A stretch of DNA of 64,000 nucleotides from Arthrobacter sp. TPD3018. GTDB lineage: Bacteria; Pseudomonadota; Alphaproteobacteria; Sphingomonadales; Sphingomonadaceae. The translations under genes and the position numbers were made by a program. The stretch is from positions 973,998-1,037,997 of the forward strand of contig QDFQ01000001.1 of the NCBI GenBank assembly GCA_003075315.1, read 5' to 3'. Shown piece after piece: positions 36,164 to 47,714 of this stretch; the first letter of the stretch is position 1; the number at the start of each line of letters is the position of its first letter. The notes below the pieces were generated by a model. It did no database searches, was not told the origin of the DNA, and saw nothing but the letters and a program-made list of their open reading frames with translations.

Positions 36164-37515
36164 GCGTTGAGCCATTGCGGGGCGGCACCGAGGCGGGTCG
36201 CGGTATCGACGAACAGCGGGTAGCTGGTTGCGATCGGCGCGGCATCGTCGATGCGGACGGGGCGGCTGCTGTGCATGCCGGCGACCGCCATGCTCATCGC
36301 GATGCGATGGTCGAGCAGCGAGGCGACGCGATCGCTGCCGGTGCCGGGCAGGGGCTCGCCGTCGCGGCCTTCGATCGACAGGCCGTCGTCATGTTCGATC
36401 AGGCGCACGCCGGCGAGGCCGAGCGCGGCGGCCATGGCGGCAATGCGATCCGATTCCTTGACGCGCAATTCATGGGCGCCGCGCGCGATCGTCGTGCCTC
36501 TCGCGAAGGCGGCGGCGACGAACAGGATGGGATATTCGTCGATCATGCTGGGGGCGAGGTCGGCAGGCACCTCGATCGCCGACAGGCTCGCGTGGCGGAC
36601 GCGCAGATCGGCGACGCGCTCGCCGCCGATCTCGCGCCCGTCGACCTCGTCGATCGACGCGCCCATCAGGCGCAGCGCGGTGAGCAGGCCGGTGCGCGTC
36701 GGGTTCATCAGCACGTTGCGGATCGTCACATCCGATCCCGGCACGATCGACGCCGCGACCATCCAGAAGCCGGCGGACGAGGGATCGCCGGGGACGGTGA
36801 TGTCCTGCGGCTTCAATTCCGCCTCGCCGTGGATCGCGATCAGCTTGCCGTCGGGCGTGTCCTCGACCGTCAGCTCCGCGCCGAAGCCGCGCAGCATGCG
36901 CTCGCTATGGTCGCGCGTCGGCACCGGCTCGATGACGCGGGTGATGCCGGGGGTGTTGAGGCCGGCGAGCAGCACCGCCGACTTCACCTGCGCCGAGGCG
37001 ACGGGCAGCGTGTAGGTGATCGGGACCGCCGGGCAGGCGCCGCGCATGGTGAGCGGCAGGCGCGCGCCCGGGCTGGTCGTGAAGTCGGCGCCCATGGCGC
37101 TGAGCGGTTCGGTCACGCGCGCCATCGGCCGCTTGGACAGGCTGGCATCGCCGACGAAGGTCGCGGTGATCGGATGGCTGGCGACCAAGCCCATCAGCAG
37201 CCGGGTCGAGGTGCCCGAATTGCCCATGTCGAGCGCGGTCTGCGGCTGGAGCAGCCCGCCGACGCCGACGCCATGGACGGTCCAGATGCCGTCGTCGCTG
37301 CGATCGATCTGCGCGCCCATCGCGCGCATCGCGGCGGCGGTGGCGAGCACGTCCTCGCCCTCCAACAGGCCCTGGATGCGGCTTTCGCCGACGGCGAGAC
37401 TGGAGAACATCAGCGAGCGGTGGCTGATCGACTTGTCGCCGGGTACGGTGACGGTGCCGCGCAGGGGGCCTGCGGCGGCGACGGAGAGCGGGCGGGGAGG
37501 GGAGGCGTTCGACAT
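36160..37515 (-). CDS. aroA: 3-phosphoshikimate 1-carboxyvinyltransferase (EPSP synthase)
   Basis: The shikimate-pathway enzyme that joins shikimate-3-phosphate with PEP. The 451-residue product resembles the class II (Agrobacterium CP4) type: GDKSISHRSLMF, GLLEGEDVLATAAAMRAMGA, SVGDASLSKRPM-like FVGDASLSKRPMARV, AQVKSAVLLAGLNTPGIT and MIDEYPILFVAAAFA. At the glyphosate-sensing position it has Gly (GNSGTSTRL, G101) where CP4 has Ala, while the nearby Leu is CP4-like. It precedes cmk with a 4-bp overlap. Confidence 0.96.
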   Translation of the reverse strand: MSNASPPRPLSVAAAGPLRGTVTVPGDKSISHRSLMFSSLAVGESRIQGLLEGEDVLATAAAMRAMGAQIDRSDDGIWTVHGVGVGGLLQPQTALDMGNSGTSTRLLMGLVASHPITATFVGDASLSKRPMARVTEPLSAMGADFTTSPGARLPLTMRGACPAVPITYTLPVASAQVKSAVLLAGLNTPGITRVIEPVPTRDHSERMLRGFGAELTVEDTPDGKLIAIHGEAELKPQDITVPGDPSSAGFWMVAASIVPGSDVTIRNVLMNPTRTGLLTALRLMGASIDEVDGREIGGERVADLRVRHASLSAIEVPADLAPSMIDEYPILFVAAAFARGTTIARGAHELRVKESDRIAAMAAALGLAGVRLIEHDDGLSIEGRDGEPLPGTGSDRVASLLDHRIAMSMAVAGMHSSRPVRIDDAAPIATSYPLFVDTATRLGAAPQWLNA

Positions 37516-37626
37516 GGCTGGCCGCGGGCTTTGACAGTCCCCTTGCGCTATGGCAAGGCGCGCTCCACCTCGGGCCAAGGGCGACCTTTGGCTCGCGAAA
37601 CCCATTTCCGAAAGGTATCAGACGGC

Positions 37627-37947
37627 ATGGTCAAGCCGGAATGGGGCACGAAGCGTACGTGCCCGAAATGCGCGACGCGCTTCTACGACCTCGAAAAGGA
37701 CGATCCCGTCACCTGCATCAACTGCGGCACGACGTGGAATCCGGAGCCGATCCTGAAGTCCAAGCAGCCGCTGCCGTTCGAGCAGATCAAGCCCGATTCG
37801 AAGGAAGCGGACAGCGATCTCGAGGGTGAGGACGAGGATCTGGAAGCGCTGGGCGAGGAGGAAGAACCCTCGGCCGACGACGAGGTGGACCTCGGCGGCG
37901 ACGACGATCTGGGCGTGGAAGCGCCGACCGAAGACGACGATCATTAA
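37627..37947 (+). CDS. TIGR02300 / FYDLN acid family protein
   Basis: A 106-residue protein with a zinc-ribbon-like N-terminus (KRTCPKCATRFYDLEKDDP and TCINCGTTW, four Cys) and a very acidic tail of Asp and Glu. This matches the TIGR02300 FYDLN acid family common in alphaproteobacteria; function unknown. A cluster of hairpins follows its stop. Confidence 0.9.
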   Translation: MVKPEWGTKRTCPKCATRFYDLEKDDPVTCINCGTTWNPEPILKSKQPLPFEQIKPDSKEADSDLEGEDEDLEALGEEEEPSADDEVDLGGDDDLGVEAPTEDDDH

Positions 37948-37952
37948 GTTCT

Positions 37953-38083
37953 GAAACGCGCTGAGGCGCGTTTCGCGGTGCCGGCCCGCTCCCCCACCCG
38001 GCCGCCCATTAAGGATACTCTGTGGGCGGCCGGGTGGGGGAGCGGGCCGGCACCGCCGCGAAATTCGCTCTTCCGCGAATTTC
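37953..38083. repeat. Three successive hairpins, the central one with a 33-bp perfect stem
   Basis: Hairpin 1: GAAACGCG/CGCGTTTC (37953-37974). Hairpin 2: a perfect 33-bp stem, 37976-38008 with 38023-38055, around a 14-base loop TTAAGGATACTCTG. Hairpin 3: GAAATTCGC/GCGAATTTC (38060-38083). No T-run follows. They lie between the FYDLN gene and tRNA-Ala. Confidence 0.85.
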
Positions 38084-38173
38084 AAACATAATTGTGGATA
38101 AGTGCATGGCAGGCGCAAATCGGCGCTTGCCATGCCAGGGCGCCCCGGTTAGTGGGGCGCCTCCCGGAACGAT

Positions 38174-38249
38174 GGGGCCGTAGCTCAGCTGGGAGAGCGC
38201 TGCAATGGCATTGCAGAGGTCAGGGGTTCGATCCCCCTCGGCTCCACCA
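38174..38249 (+). tRNA. tRNA-Ala (anticodon GGC)
   Basis: A 76-base tRNA with acceptor GGGGCCG/CGGCTCC, anticodon loop ATGGCAT (GGC), T-loop TTCGATC and encoded ACCA. Confidence 0.97.
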
Positions 38250-38358
38250 TCCGTTCCGAAGAGGCTGAAAAGCCTGCTCAAACTTCTCCGATAATCCCGC
38301 GCCCCGAGCGACTGTTACGATTGTAGCAGGACGTGGTCTGTAGCGCCCTTGCCCAAGC

Positions 38359-39036
38359 CTAGGCGAGGTTGAGCGACGCTTCGTTGACCTGGGCGATTTC
38401 GAGCAGGACGTCGGACGTCTGCCGCGACAATTCGCGCACTTCGTCGGCGAGGACCGCGAAGCCGCGGCCCTGATCGCCGAGCCGGGCCGCTTCGATCCGT
38501 GCATTGAACGCCAGGATGCGGGTGTCGGCCGCAATCTTCGTCACCGTGGCGAGCATGGCATGCGCGCGGCGGGTCAGCGCCTCGCGCTCCTCGACGACGC
38601 GCTCCATCGAGCGTTCGTGCGTGACGTCGACGTAGGTCAGCACTGCGCCGCCGTTCGCGATGGGTGTGAAGGTGATTTCGAAAATCTGGCCGTTCTCGAA
38701 ATGATGGTCGAGCCGCTGCCGCTGGCCCTGCCGTTGCCACTGGCGATGATTGTCGAGCACGCGGGCGACGCGATCGTCCGACCATCCCACCGCCTGACCG
38801 ATCCGCGCGAGATAGTCGGCCAGCATGATGCCGGCGGGCAATTCGCCCTCGGTCAAACCGAAGGTCGCGCCGACCTGCGTATTGATGAGCAGGATTCGCT
38901 CATCCGCGCCATAGACCAGCATTCCGTGGCGCATATGCGCCATCACCGTGGCGAGATGCTCCGCCGTGTCGATCGCGGGTGCCTGGCTGGCGTCCGGTTG
39001 CGGGCGATCGGGTGAGAGCGGGTCGAGCAGGGCCAT
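38359..39036 (-). CDS. PAS domain protein with truncated chemoreceptor signalling tip
   Basis: A 225-residue soluble protein. An N-terminal PAS domain (MLVYGADERILLINTQVGAT ... IFEITFTPIANGG) is followed by a helical region ending in the conserved chemoreceptor tip: ILAFNARIEAARLGDQGRGF and AVLADEVRELSRQTSDVLLE. The protein stops soon after the tip, so the returning half of the usual hairpin is absent. It may work as a cytosolic sensor or a partner of chemotaxis proteins. No other chemotaxis gene is nearby. Confidence 0.8.
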   Translation of the reverse strand: MALLDPLSPDRPQPDASQAPAIDTAEHLATVMAHMRHGMLVYGADERILLINTQVGATFGLTEGELPAGIMLADYLARIGQAVGWSDDRVARVLDNHRQWQRQGQRQRLDHHFENGQIFEITFTPIANGGAVLTYVDVTHERSMERVVEEREALTRRAHAMLATVTKIAADTRILAFNARIEAARLGDQGRGFAVLADEVRELSRQTSDVLLEIAQVNEASLNLA

Positions 39037-39189
39037 AGGAGGCCGCCTGTAGGCGGTTGGTAGCGATATCGCGAGGGCGAATGTATGGGCGGCAGCGGGG
39101 GTGGCGGCGGCCGCTGGATTCGGCACAGGAACTTGGGCAGGTTCGGGAGACCGCGCGTATCGGGCGCGTGGCGAACCGGGAGGGGTTTC

Positions 39190-39552
39190 ATGATGATTGT
39201 CCGCTTGGCGTTGTGCGCTGCACTGCTCGGGTGCGCTGGGGGTGTCGCTGCACAGGAAGCGAAGGCGCCGCTCGTCAATCCGGAGGCGGGTGTGCCCGTC
39301 TTTGCCGGCGATATCACGGACCGGCCCTATCAGGTGATCGGCGAGGTGAAGGCCGGGGTGCGCAAGGCGACCGTGTTCAGCAAGTCGTCGTCCGAGGCGA
39401 AAATCTATCGCGAGCTGTGGGAGCGGGCGAAAAAGATGGGCGCCGACGCGGTCATCAACGCCAAATATGGCGAGGCGCACGTTACCGCGATCAGCTGGGG
39501 CAAGACGAATGCCACGGGTACGGCGGTGAAGTTTACCGACGCGGGGAAATAG
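39190..39552 (+). CDS. Exported protein with YbjQ-like GADAVI segment
   Basis: A 120-residue exported protein; the signal peptide ends near AGGVAAQ. The mature part has VIGEVKAGVRKATVF, then AKKMGADAVINAKYGE, a pattern seen in YbjQ/DUF74-like folds. It is divergent from the PAS gene. Function unknown. Confidence 0.65.
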   Translation: MMIVRLALCAALLGCAGGVAAQEAKAPLVNPEAGVPVFAGDITDRPYQVIGEVKAGVRKATVFSKSSSEAKIYRELWERAKKMGADAVINAKYGEAHVTAISWGKTNATGTAVKFTDAGK

Positions 39553-39621
39553 GCTCGGGGCGCGCGACCCGGTTCGGCGCGGTGTTTGTTCGACAGCGCT
39601 AATGGTGGGTCAAACCGTGGC

Positions 39622-39791
39622 TGTCATTGCGAGCGTAGCGAAGCCATCCAGAGCCGGACCAGGACGCCCTGGATTGCGTCCCCCGGATCCCGTCCGGGGT
39701 CGCGATGACGGATCAGGCTGGGACGGTACGGCTGGAGCCTCTGGCCGTCCCCGCGCTGAGGAGTGGACCCCGGAACGAGTCCGGGGTGACG
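39622..39791. repeat. Mosaic of two REP-type palindromes
   Basis: The left part (GTCATTGCGAGCGTAGCGAA) matches family B (copy at 41216), while the right part (CCCGTCCGGGGTCGCGATGA and, from 39761, GGACCCCGGAACGAGTCCGG) belongs to family A. It ends 23 bp before the sorbosone-dehydrogenase-like gene. Confidence 0.75.
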
Positions 39792-39814
39792 GGGGATTTG
39801 GGGCGGGTGGGACC

Positions 39815-41140
39815 TTACTTCGCCGCCACGCGCCAGATCGTGTTGCCGACGTCGTCGGCAACCAGCAGCGCGCCGGTGCGGTCCGATTCGAGGCCGACGG
39901 GGCGGCCGCGGGCCTTGCCGTCGGCGTTGAGGAAGCCGGTCAGCACGTCCTGCGGCTTGGCGCCGTCGGCCGGGAAGCCGCGTGCGGCGAAGGGGACGAA
40001 GACGACCTTGTAGCCCGACACGGGCTTGCGGTTCCACGAGCCGTGCTCGCCGATCAGCGCGCCCTGCGCGTAGCGGTCACCCAGCTTCATGCCGTTGGCG
40101 AAGGCGAGGCCTAGTGCGGCGACGTGCGGCCCGAGCGCGTAATCGGGGCGCTTCGAATATTGCTGCAGGTCGGGGCGCTGCGGCTCGACGCGGTTGTCGG
40201 GATAGCCGCCCCAGTAGAACCACGGCCAGCCGAACTGGTCGCCGAGCTCGACCTGCGTCAGGTAATCGGGCGCGAGGTCGGAGCCGAGCATGTCGCGTTC
40301 GTTGACGACGGTCCAGATCTGCTGGTTGTAGGGGCTGATCGCCATGCCCTGCGGATTGCGCAGGCCGCTGGCGTAGATGCGGAAGGTCTTCTGTTCGGGA
40401 TAGACTTGCAGGATGTTGGCGCGGAATTTCTCCGCCTCCAGCCCCTTTTCGGCGATGTTGGAGGCCGAGCCGACGCCGACGAACAGCGTCTTGCCGTCGG
40501 GCGCCGCAATCAGCGTGCGCGCCCAGTGATTGCCGCCGCCGTTCAGCTTGACGACGACTTCGGGCTTGGCGGTGATCTGCGTCGCGCCGTCGGCATAGGG
40601 CACGCGGACGAGCGCGTCGGTGTTGGCGATGTAGAGCTGGCCGTTCAGCAGCGCCATGCCAGTCGGCGAGTTCAACCCCGTCATGAAGACGTGGCGTTCC
40701 TCGGCAACGCCATCGCCGTTCGCATCGCGCAGCAAGGTGATGCGGTTGGCAGACGGCACGCCGGCGCCCGCCTTGTTGAGCAGGCGGCCCATGACCCAGG
40801 CTTCGATGCCGCCGCCCTTGCGGGGTGGCGAATTGGTTTCGGCGACCAGCACGTCGCCGTTGGGTAGGCGATACAGCCAGCGCGGATGGTCGAGGCCGCG
40901 CGCGAAGGCCTTCACCGCCAGGCCGGCGGCGGGGGTGGGCGTTTCGTTGCCTTGCCAGCCGACGACGTCGGCGACCTTGACGGTCGGCAGGGTCTGGTCG
41001 CGCGGTTCGGTGATGTCGGGGCGCTTGCCGGCGACCTGATCGACGGACAGCTTCGCCGTATCCGGCCAGGCGAGATAGACGACGACCGCCACGGCGATGA
41101 CGGCGATGAGCGCGGTGACGCGCAGGACGTGCTTCAGCAT
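39815..41140 (-). CDS. Sorbosone dehydrogenase-like PQQ/glucose dehydrogenase-family protein
   Basis: A 441-residue exported protein with an N-terminal membrane anchor (VTALIAVIAVAVVVYLAW) and a six-bladed propeller of the L-sorbosone/glucose dehydrogenase type: GLDHPRWLYRLPNGDVLVAE, FMTGLNSPTGMALL, NHWARTLIAAPDGKTLFVGV, RNPQGMAISP and GEHGSWNRKPVSGYKVVFVP. It probably oxidises a sugar or alcohol in the periplasm, perhaps with PQQ; PQQ binding is inferred from the family. Confidence 0.85.
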   Translation of the reverse strand: MLKHVLRVTALIAVIAVAVVVYLAWPDTAKLSVDQVAGKRPDITEPRDQTLPTVKVADVVGWQGNETPTPAAGLAVKAFARGLDHPRWLYRLPNGDVLVAETNSPPRKGGGIEAWVMGRLLNKAGAGVPSANRITLLRDANGDGVAEERHVFMTGLNSPTGMALLNGQLYIANTDALVRVPYADGATQITAKPEVVVKLNGGGNHWARTLIAAPDGKTLFVGVGSASNIAEKGLEAEKFRANILQVYPEQKTFRIYASGLRNPQGMAISPYNQQIWTVVNERDMLGSDLAPDYLTQVELGDQFGWPWFYWGGYPDNRVEPQRPDLQQYSKRPDYALGPHVAALGLAFANGMKLGDRYAQGALIGEHGSWNRKPVSGYKVVFVPFAARGFPADGAKPQDVLTGFLNADGKARGRPVGLESDRTGALLVADDVGNTIWRVAAK

Positions 41141-41215
41141 AGGGCTAGGATAGGGGGCGCGGCGCCGGCGGGGAAGGGGCGTGTGCGGTTCATCGATGCG
41201 ATGATGACCGGCTTT

Positions 41216-41293
41216 CCGTCATTGCGAGCGGAGCGAAGCAATTCAGGGCGTCCTGGTCCGGCTCTGGATTGCTTCGCTCCGCTCGCAATGACG
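41216..41293. repeat. REP-type palindrome (family B)
   Basis: Perfect 27-bp arms, CCGTCATTGCGAGCGGAGCG at one end and its complement at the other, with a 24-base centre. It lies between the sorbosone gene and katG. Confidence 0.88.
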
Positions 41294-41314
41294 GGTCGCT
41301 GGCGGGCACCCGAA

Positions 41315-41354
41315 TAAAAAAGACCGCCGACGCGAGAGGGGATCGCGTCGGCGG
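41315..41354 (-). terminator. Rho-independent terminator of katG
   Basis: On the minus strand, arms CCGCCGACGCGA and TCGCGTCGGCGG are followed by TCTTTTTT. It lies 57 bp after the katG stop. Confidence 0.8.
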
Positions 41355-41411
41355 CCCGTCATCCCGGCCGGAAGGGTCGCTCCTTCCGATAGCCGGGACG
41401 AACCGTATGCT

Positions 41412-43661
<2,250 letters not shown>

Positions 43662-43796
43662 CTACGTCCGCTGCGGGCATGAACGCCGCCGCAGCGATGC
43701 TGTTGCCATGGGATATCGCAGTCCGTCTGATCGGGATAACGCTTAATCGCGAAGGGTGTGATCGGGTGAGGCGATTAGTGGCGGCAAATCAACGGT

Positions 43797-43880
43797 CGGT
43801 CACCCCGGCCTCGAGCCGGAATCCCGCTTCTTCTTCGCCGCCGAATAAAGCGGGACCCCGGATCAAGTCCGGGGTGACGG
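43797..43880. repeat. REP-type palindrome (family A)
   Basis: The arms GTCACCCCGGCCTCGAGCCG and CCGGATCAAGTCCGGGGTGA are imperfect inverted copies between katG and the hydroxylase-like gene. Confidence 0.8.
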
Positions 43881-43921
43881 GAGTGGAGGGCGGGATTGTA
43901 ACAGCGGGCGGTAGTGGCGCG

Positions 43922-44641
43922 TTACGCCTCGTCCGCGCTCCGCAAACCCGGCAGGCGCCGGACGCGGTCGGCGACCCATTTGCCGGGGTTGCGGAGCGGG
44001 CGGTCGAAGCGGATGCGCAGGACGATGCGGGTGCCGCTCGCCTCGTTCCACACCTCGTGATCATAGGTGTCGTCGAACACCAACGTCTCACCCTCCGACC
44101 AGCGCACCACGCGATCGCCGACGCGCATGCGGACGTCGCCGTCGCGCGGCACGACGAGGCCGAGGTGACAGGTGATCAGCCCCTTGGTGGCGCCGCGTCG
44201 TATCGCGTGATGCACGCCCGGCGGCAGGATCGCGAGCGCGGCGCTATCGAGGCCGGGGATGGTCGAGACGATGCGGTGGGTCTGCGGGCAGGGGGCGGGG
44301 GTGTCGCCGTCGCGGCTCCACAGCGTCAGCACCCGACCGGCCGGCTGGGGGCCGCCCGACAGCGCGGTCACCGCCTCGTCGCGGATCGTGCGCCAGTGAT
44401 CGCGGAGCAGGGCGGTCCAGGCGAATTCGCGCATGTCGAGCACCGGGCCGGTGGCGACGAGCGACGAGGCGGCGATGACGCGATCGATGCGCCGGCGCAG
44501 ACCCGCGGGGATGTCGAGGCCGCGTGACGGCCCCTGCGGCTCGGGCGATGGCGCCAGGGCGGGCGACTGCGGGACCGTCGGGGCCAGCGCGCCCGAATCC
44601 CGCCACATTGCCGATACCGTCCTGGTCGTCGCGATCGTCAT
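43922..44641 (-). CDS. Aspartyl/asparaginyl beta-hydroxylase-family protein
   Basis: A 239-residue 2OG-Fe(II) oxygenase of the Asp/Asn hydroxylase (LpxO-like) family. The core pattern is TKGLITCHLGLVVPRDGDVR, VVRWSEGETLVFDDTYDHEV and WNEASGTRIVL: His in CHLG, Asp in FDDTY and His in DHEVWN fit the expected metal ligands. The N-terminus is Pro/Ser-rich. It may modify proteins or lipid A; the substrate is unknown. Confidence 0.85.
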   Translation of the reverse strand: MTIATTRTVSAMWRDSGALAPTVPQSPALAPSPEPQGPSRGLDIPAGLRRRIDRVIAASSLVATGPVLDMREFAWTALLRDHWRTIRDEAVTALSGGPQPAGRVLTLWSRDGDTPAPCPQTHRIVSTIPGLDSAALAILPPGVHHAIRRGATKGLITCHLGLVVPRDGDVRMRVGDRVVRWSEGETLVFDDTYDHEVWNEASGTRIVLRIRFDRPLRNPGKWVADRVRRLPGLRSADEA

Positions 44642-44823
44642 GCCCCTGCCGTCGTCATCCTGGCGTGCGCCCGGCCATGATGCCGTATGCGCCGCTCATC
44701 CTGATTGTTTTGCGGGGCTTGGGTATCGGCATACCGGGGCCAAATCATGACCGAAAGATGGAGTGTACGGCGAGATGGCGTCCTCGCTGGCGGCGCCCGT
44801 CGTGCCACGCTACAGCAGGGACC

Positions 44824-47697
44824 ATGGCGTATCTTTCCCGCGCATTCGCGCCCGTACTCGTCCTCGCTCTGGCCACCGGCGGCATCGCTCAGGTCAAGGC
44901 GCCCCGCTCCGCAATGGGGGGCCAGCCGGCCCCCGCGGTCAAGGTCGATCCGACGGCCTGGCTCTATAAGGGCAGCGATCTGCCGCACGATCCGGCCTGG
45001 GTGTTCGGCACCCTGCCCAACGGCCTGCGCTATGCGGTGCGTAAGAACGGCGTGCCGCCGGGCCAGGTGTCGATCCGCGTGCGCATCGACGCAGGGTCGC
45101 TGAACGAGACGGACAGCGAGCGCGGCTTCGCGCACTTCATCGAGCATCTGTCGTTCCGCGGATCAGAATATGTGCCCGATGGCGAGGCGAAGCGTGTGTG
45201 GCAGCGGTTCGGTGCGACCTTCGGGTCGGACAGCAATGCCTCGACCACGCCGACGCAGACGCTCTACAAGCTCGATCTGCCGTCGGCGACCGAGCAGACG
45301 GTCGATGAAAGCCTGAAGATCCTGTCGGGCATGATGGAGCAGCCGACGCTGACCGATGCGGCGGTCTCCGCCGAACGGCCGATCGTGCTGGCCGAGCGCC
45401 GCGAACAGCCCGGGCCGCAGGTGAAATTGCAGGAGGCGATGAGCAAATTGTTCTTCGCCGGCCAGCCGCTCGCCGAACGTTCGCCGATCGGGACGCTCCA
45501 GACCCTGGAGGCGGCGAATGGCGCGAGCGTGAAGGCGTTCCACGATCGCTGGTATCGGCCCGAAAACGCGGTCGTCATCATCTCGGGCGACATGGATCCT
45601 GCACTGCTCGGCCGGATGGTGACGCAGCATTTCGCCGACTGGAAGGGCAATGGCCCGGCGACGCCGACGCCCGATTTCGGCAAGCCGTCGCCCAACGAAC
45701 CCACGTCTGCAGTGATGGTCGAACCGGGCCTGCCGCCGCTCGTCATGATGGGCGTCGTGCGGCCATGGCAGTACAATGACGACACCAAGATCTTCAATCA
45801 GAAGCGGATGGTCGATACGATCGCCGCACGGGTGATCAGCCGGCGGCTGGAGCGGCGTGCGCGTGCCGGCGCCAGCTTCGTACAGGCGGGCGTCGACCTC
45901 GACGACCGGTCGCGCTCGGCGAACATGACGACCGTCATGATCCTGCCCGTCGGCGACCAGTGGGAACAGGCGCTGAAGGACGTGCGCGCAGTGATCGCCG
46001 ACGCGCAGAAGACCGCGCCGACGCAGGCCGAGATCGACCGCGAATATGCCGATTACGAGGTCGCGATCCGCAACGGCGTCGAGACCGCACAGGTGGAGGC
46101 GAGCGCCAAGCAGGCCGACGACATGGCCGGCGCGCTCGACATCCGCGAAACCGTGACCGCGCCCGCCAACAGCTATGCGATCCTGACCGACGCCAAGGCG
46201 AAGGGCATGTTCAACCCCGCCGACGTGCTCGCCTCGACGAAGAAGATCTTCGCCGGCGTCGCGACGCGCGCGCTGGTCAACACGCGCACCGCCGAAAAGG
46301 GCGCGGCGGAAAAGCTGGCGGCGGCGCTGAAGGCCGACGTGTCGACGCTGACGATCAAGCGCGCGGCGCAGGCGGCGGTCGATTTCAGCAAGCTGCCCGC
46401 GCTGGGCAAGCCGGGCACGGTCGTGTCGCGGACGCAGATCGCCGGGCTGCCATCGGAAAAGGTGGTGTTTTCGAACGGCGTGCGGCTGCTGACCTTCGCC
46501 AATCCCGACGATACCGGCCGCGTCTTCGTGCGCGTGCGCTTCGGGCGCGGCTATAACGCGCTGCCCGCGAGCAAGCCGAGCCCGGCCTGGGCGGGCGACC
46601 TTGCGTTGATGGAAAGCGGGATCGGCAACCTCAGCCAGGACGACCTCGACCAGCTGACGGCGGGGCGGCAATTGGGCCTCGATTTCGGGATCGACGACGA
46701 TGCCTTTTCGATCGCGACGCTGAGCAGTCCCAAGGATTATGCCGACGAACTGACGCTGACGGCGGCGAAGCTCGCCTATCCGCGCTGGGATGCGGCGCCG
46801 GTCGCGCGGGCGAAGTCGTCGGCGCTGACCGCGATCCCCGGCTATGATTCGTCGGCGGACGGCGTGCTGTCGCGCGACCTCGAAGGGCTGCTGCACGATG
46901 GCGACCAGCGCTGGCTGACGCCGAGTGCGAAGACGGTGTCGTCGCTGACGCCGGAACAGTTCAAGGCGTTCTGGGCGCCGCTGCTCGCCAGCGGCCCGAT
47001 CGAGGTCGACGTATTCGGCCAGATCAATGCCGACGAGGCGATCGCCGCGGTGGCTAAGAGCTTCGGCGCGTTGCCGCCGCGCGTGGACAGCTCGACCGCG
47101 CCGCCGCCGGTGCGCTTCCCCGCGCATGTCGCGAGTCCCGTGCTGCGCTATCACAACGGCCCGGACAATCAGGCGAGCGCGGTCATCGCCTGGCCGACGG
47201 GTGCGGGCCTGACCGACATCGCCGAGGCGCGGCGACTGGATGTGCTGGCGCAGGTGTTCAGCGACCGCCTGTTCGAACAGATGCGCCAGGCCGAGGGCGC
47301 GAGCTACAGCCCCGGCGTCGCGAGCAGCTGGCCCCGGGGGCTGCCCGGCGGCGGCCGCCTGATGGCGGTGAGCCAGGTCGCACCCGCCAACGTGCCGCTG
47401 TTCTTCAGCCTCGCCCGCAAGATCGCCGCGGATCTGGCCAAGACCCCGGTCACGGCCGACGAGCTGGAGCGCGTGAAGGGCCCGCTGCAGCAAAGCTACG
47501 CCCGCGCCGCGACGAGCAGCCTGTTCTGGCTGCGCGAAATGTCGGGCGGCACCTACGACGAACGCCGCATCGACGCGGTCCGCCGCCTGGGCCGCGACTT
47601 CGGCGAGGTGACGCCGCAGGTGTTGCAGGCCACGGCAGCGAAATATCTGGTGCCGGAGAAGGACTGGACGCTGGCGGTCCTGCCGCGGAAGAAGTGA
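44824..47697 (+). CDS. M16-family zinc protease (two tandem domains)
   Basis: A 957-residue exported pitrilysin-like protease. A signal peptide (VLVLALATGGIAQ) precedes the catalytic half with the inverted zinc motif HFIEH (H104, E107, H108). The C-terminal half (VVFSNGVRLLTFANPDDTGR onward) is the usual inactive second M16 domain. It probably degrades peptides in the periplasm. Confidence 0.93.
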   Translation: MAYLSRAFAPVLVLALATGGIAQVKAPRSAMGGQPAPAVKVDPTAWLYKGSDLPHDPAWVFGTLPNGLRYAVRKNGVPPGQVSIRVRIDAGSLNETDSERGFAHFIEHLSFRGSEYVPDGEAKRVWQRFGATFGSDSNASTTPTQTLYKLDLPSATEQTVDESLKILSGMMEQPTLTDAAVSAERPIVLAERREQPGPQVKLQEAMSKLFFAGQPLAERSPIGTLQTLEAANGASVKAFHDRWYRPENAVVIISGDMDPALLGRMVTQHFADWKGNGPATPTPDFGKPSPNEPTSAVMVEPGLPPLVMMGVVRPWQYNDDTKIFNQKRMVDTIAARVISRRLERRARAGASFVQAGVDLDDRSRSANMTTVMILPVGDQWEQALKDVRAVIADAQKTAPTQAEIDREYADYEVAIRNGVETAQVEASAKQADDMAGALDIRETVTAPANSYAILTDAKAKGMFNPADVLASTKKIFAGVATRALVNTRTAEKGAAEKLAAALKADVSTLTIKRAAQAAVDFSKLPALGKPGTVVSRTQIAGLPSEKVVFSNGVRLLTFANPDDTGRVFVRVRFGRGYNALPASKPSPAWAGDLALMESGIGNLSQDDLDQLTAGRQLGLDFGIDDDAFSIATLSSPKDYADELTLTAAKLAYPRWDAAPVARAKSSALTAIPGYDSSADGVLSRDLEGLLHDGDQRWLTPSAKTVSSLTPEQFKAFWAPLLASGPIEVDVFGQINADEAIAAVAKSFGALPPRVDSSTAPPPVRFPAHVASPVLRYHNGPDNQASAVIAWPTGAGLTDIAEARRLDVLAQVFSDRLFEQMRQAEGASYSPGVASSWPRGLPGGGRLMAVSQVAPANVPLFFSLARKIAADLAKTPVTADELERVKGPLQQSYARAATSSLFWLREMSGGTYDERRIDAVRRLGRDFGEVTPQVLQATAAKYLVPEKDWTLAVLPRKK

Positions 47698-47714
47698 GGG
47701 GGCGGTAAAGCCGT

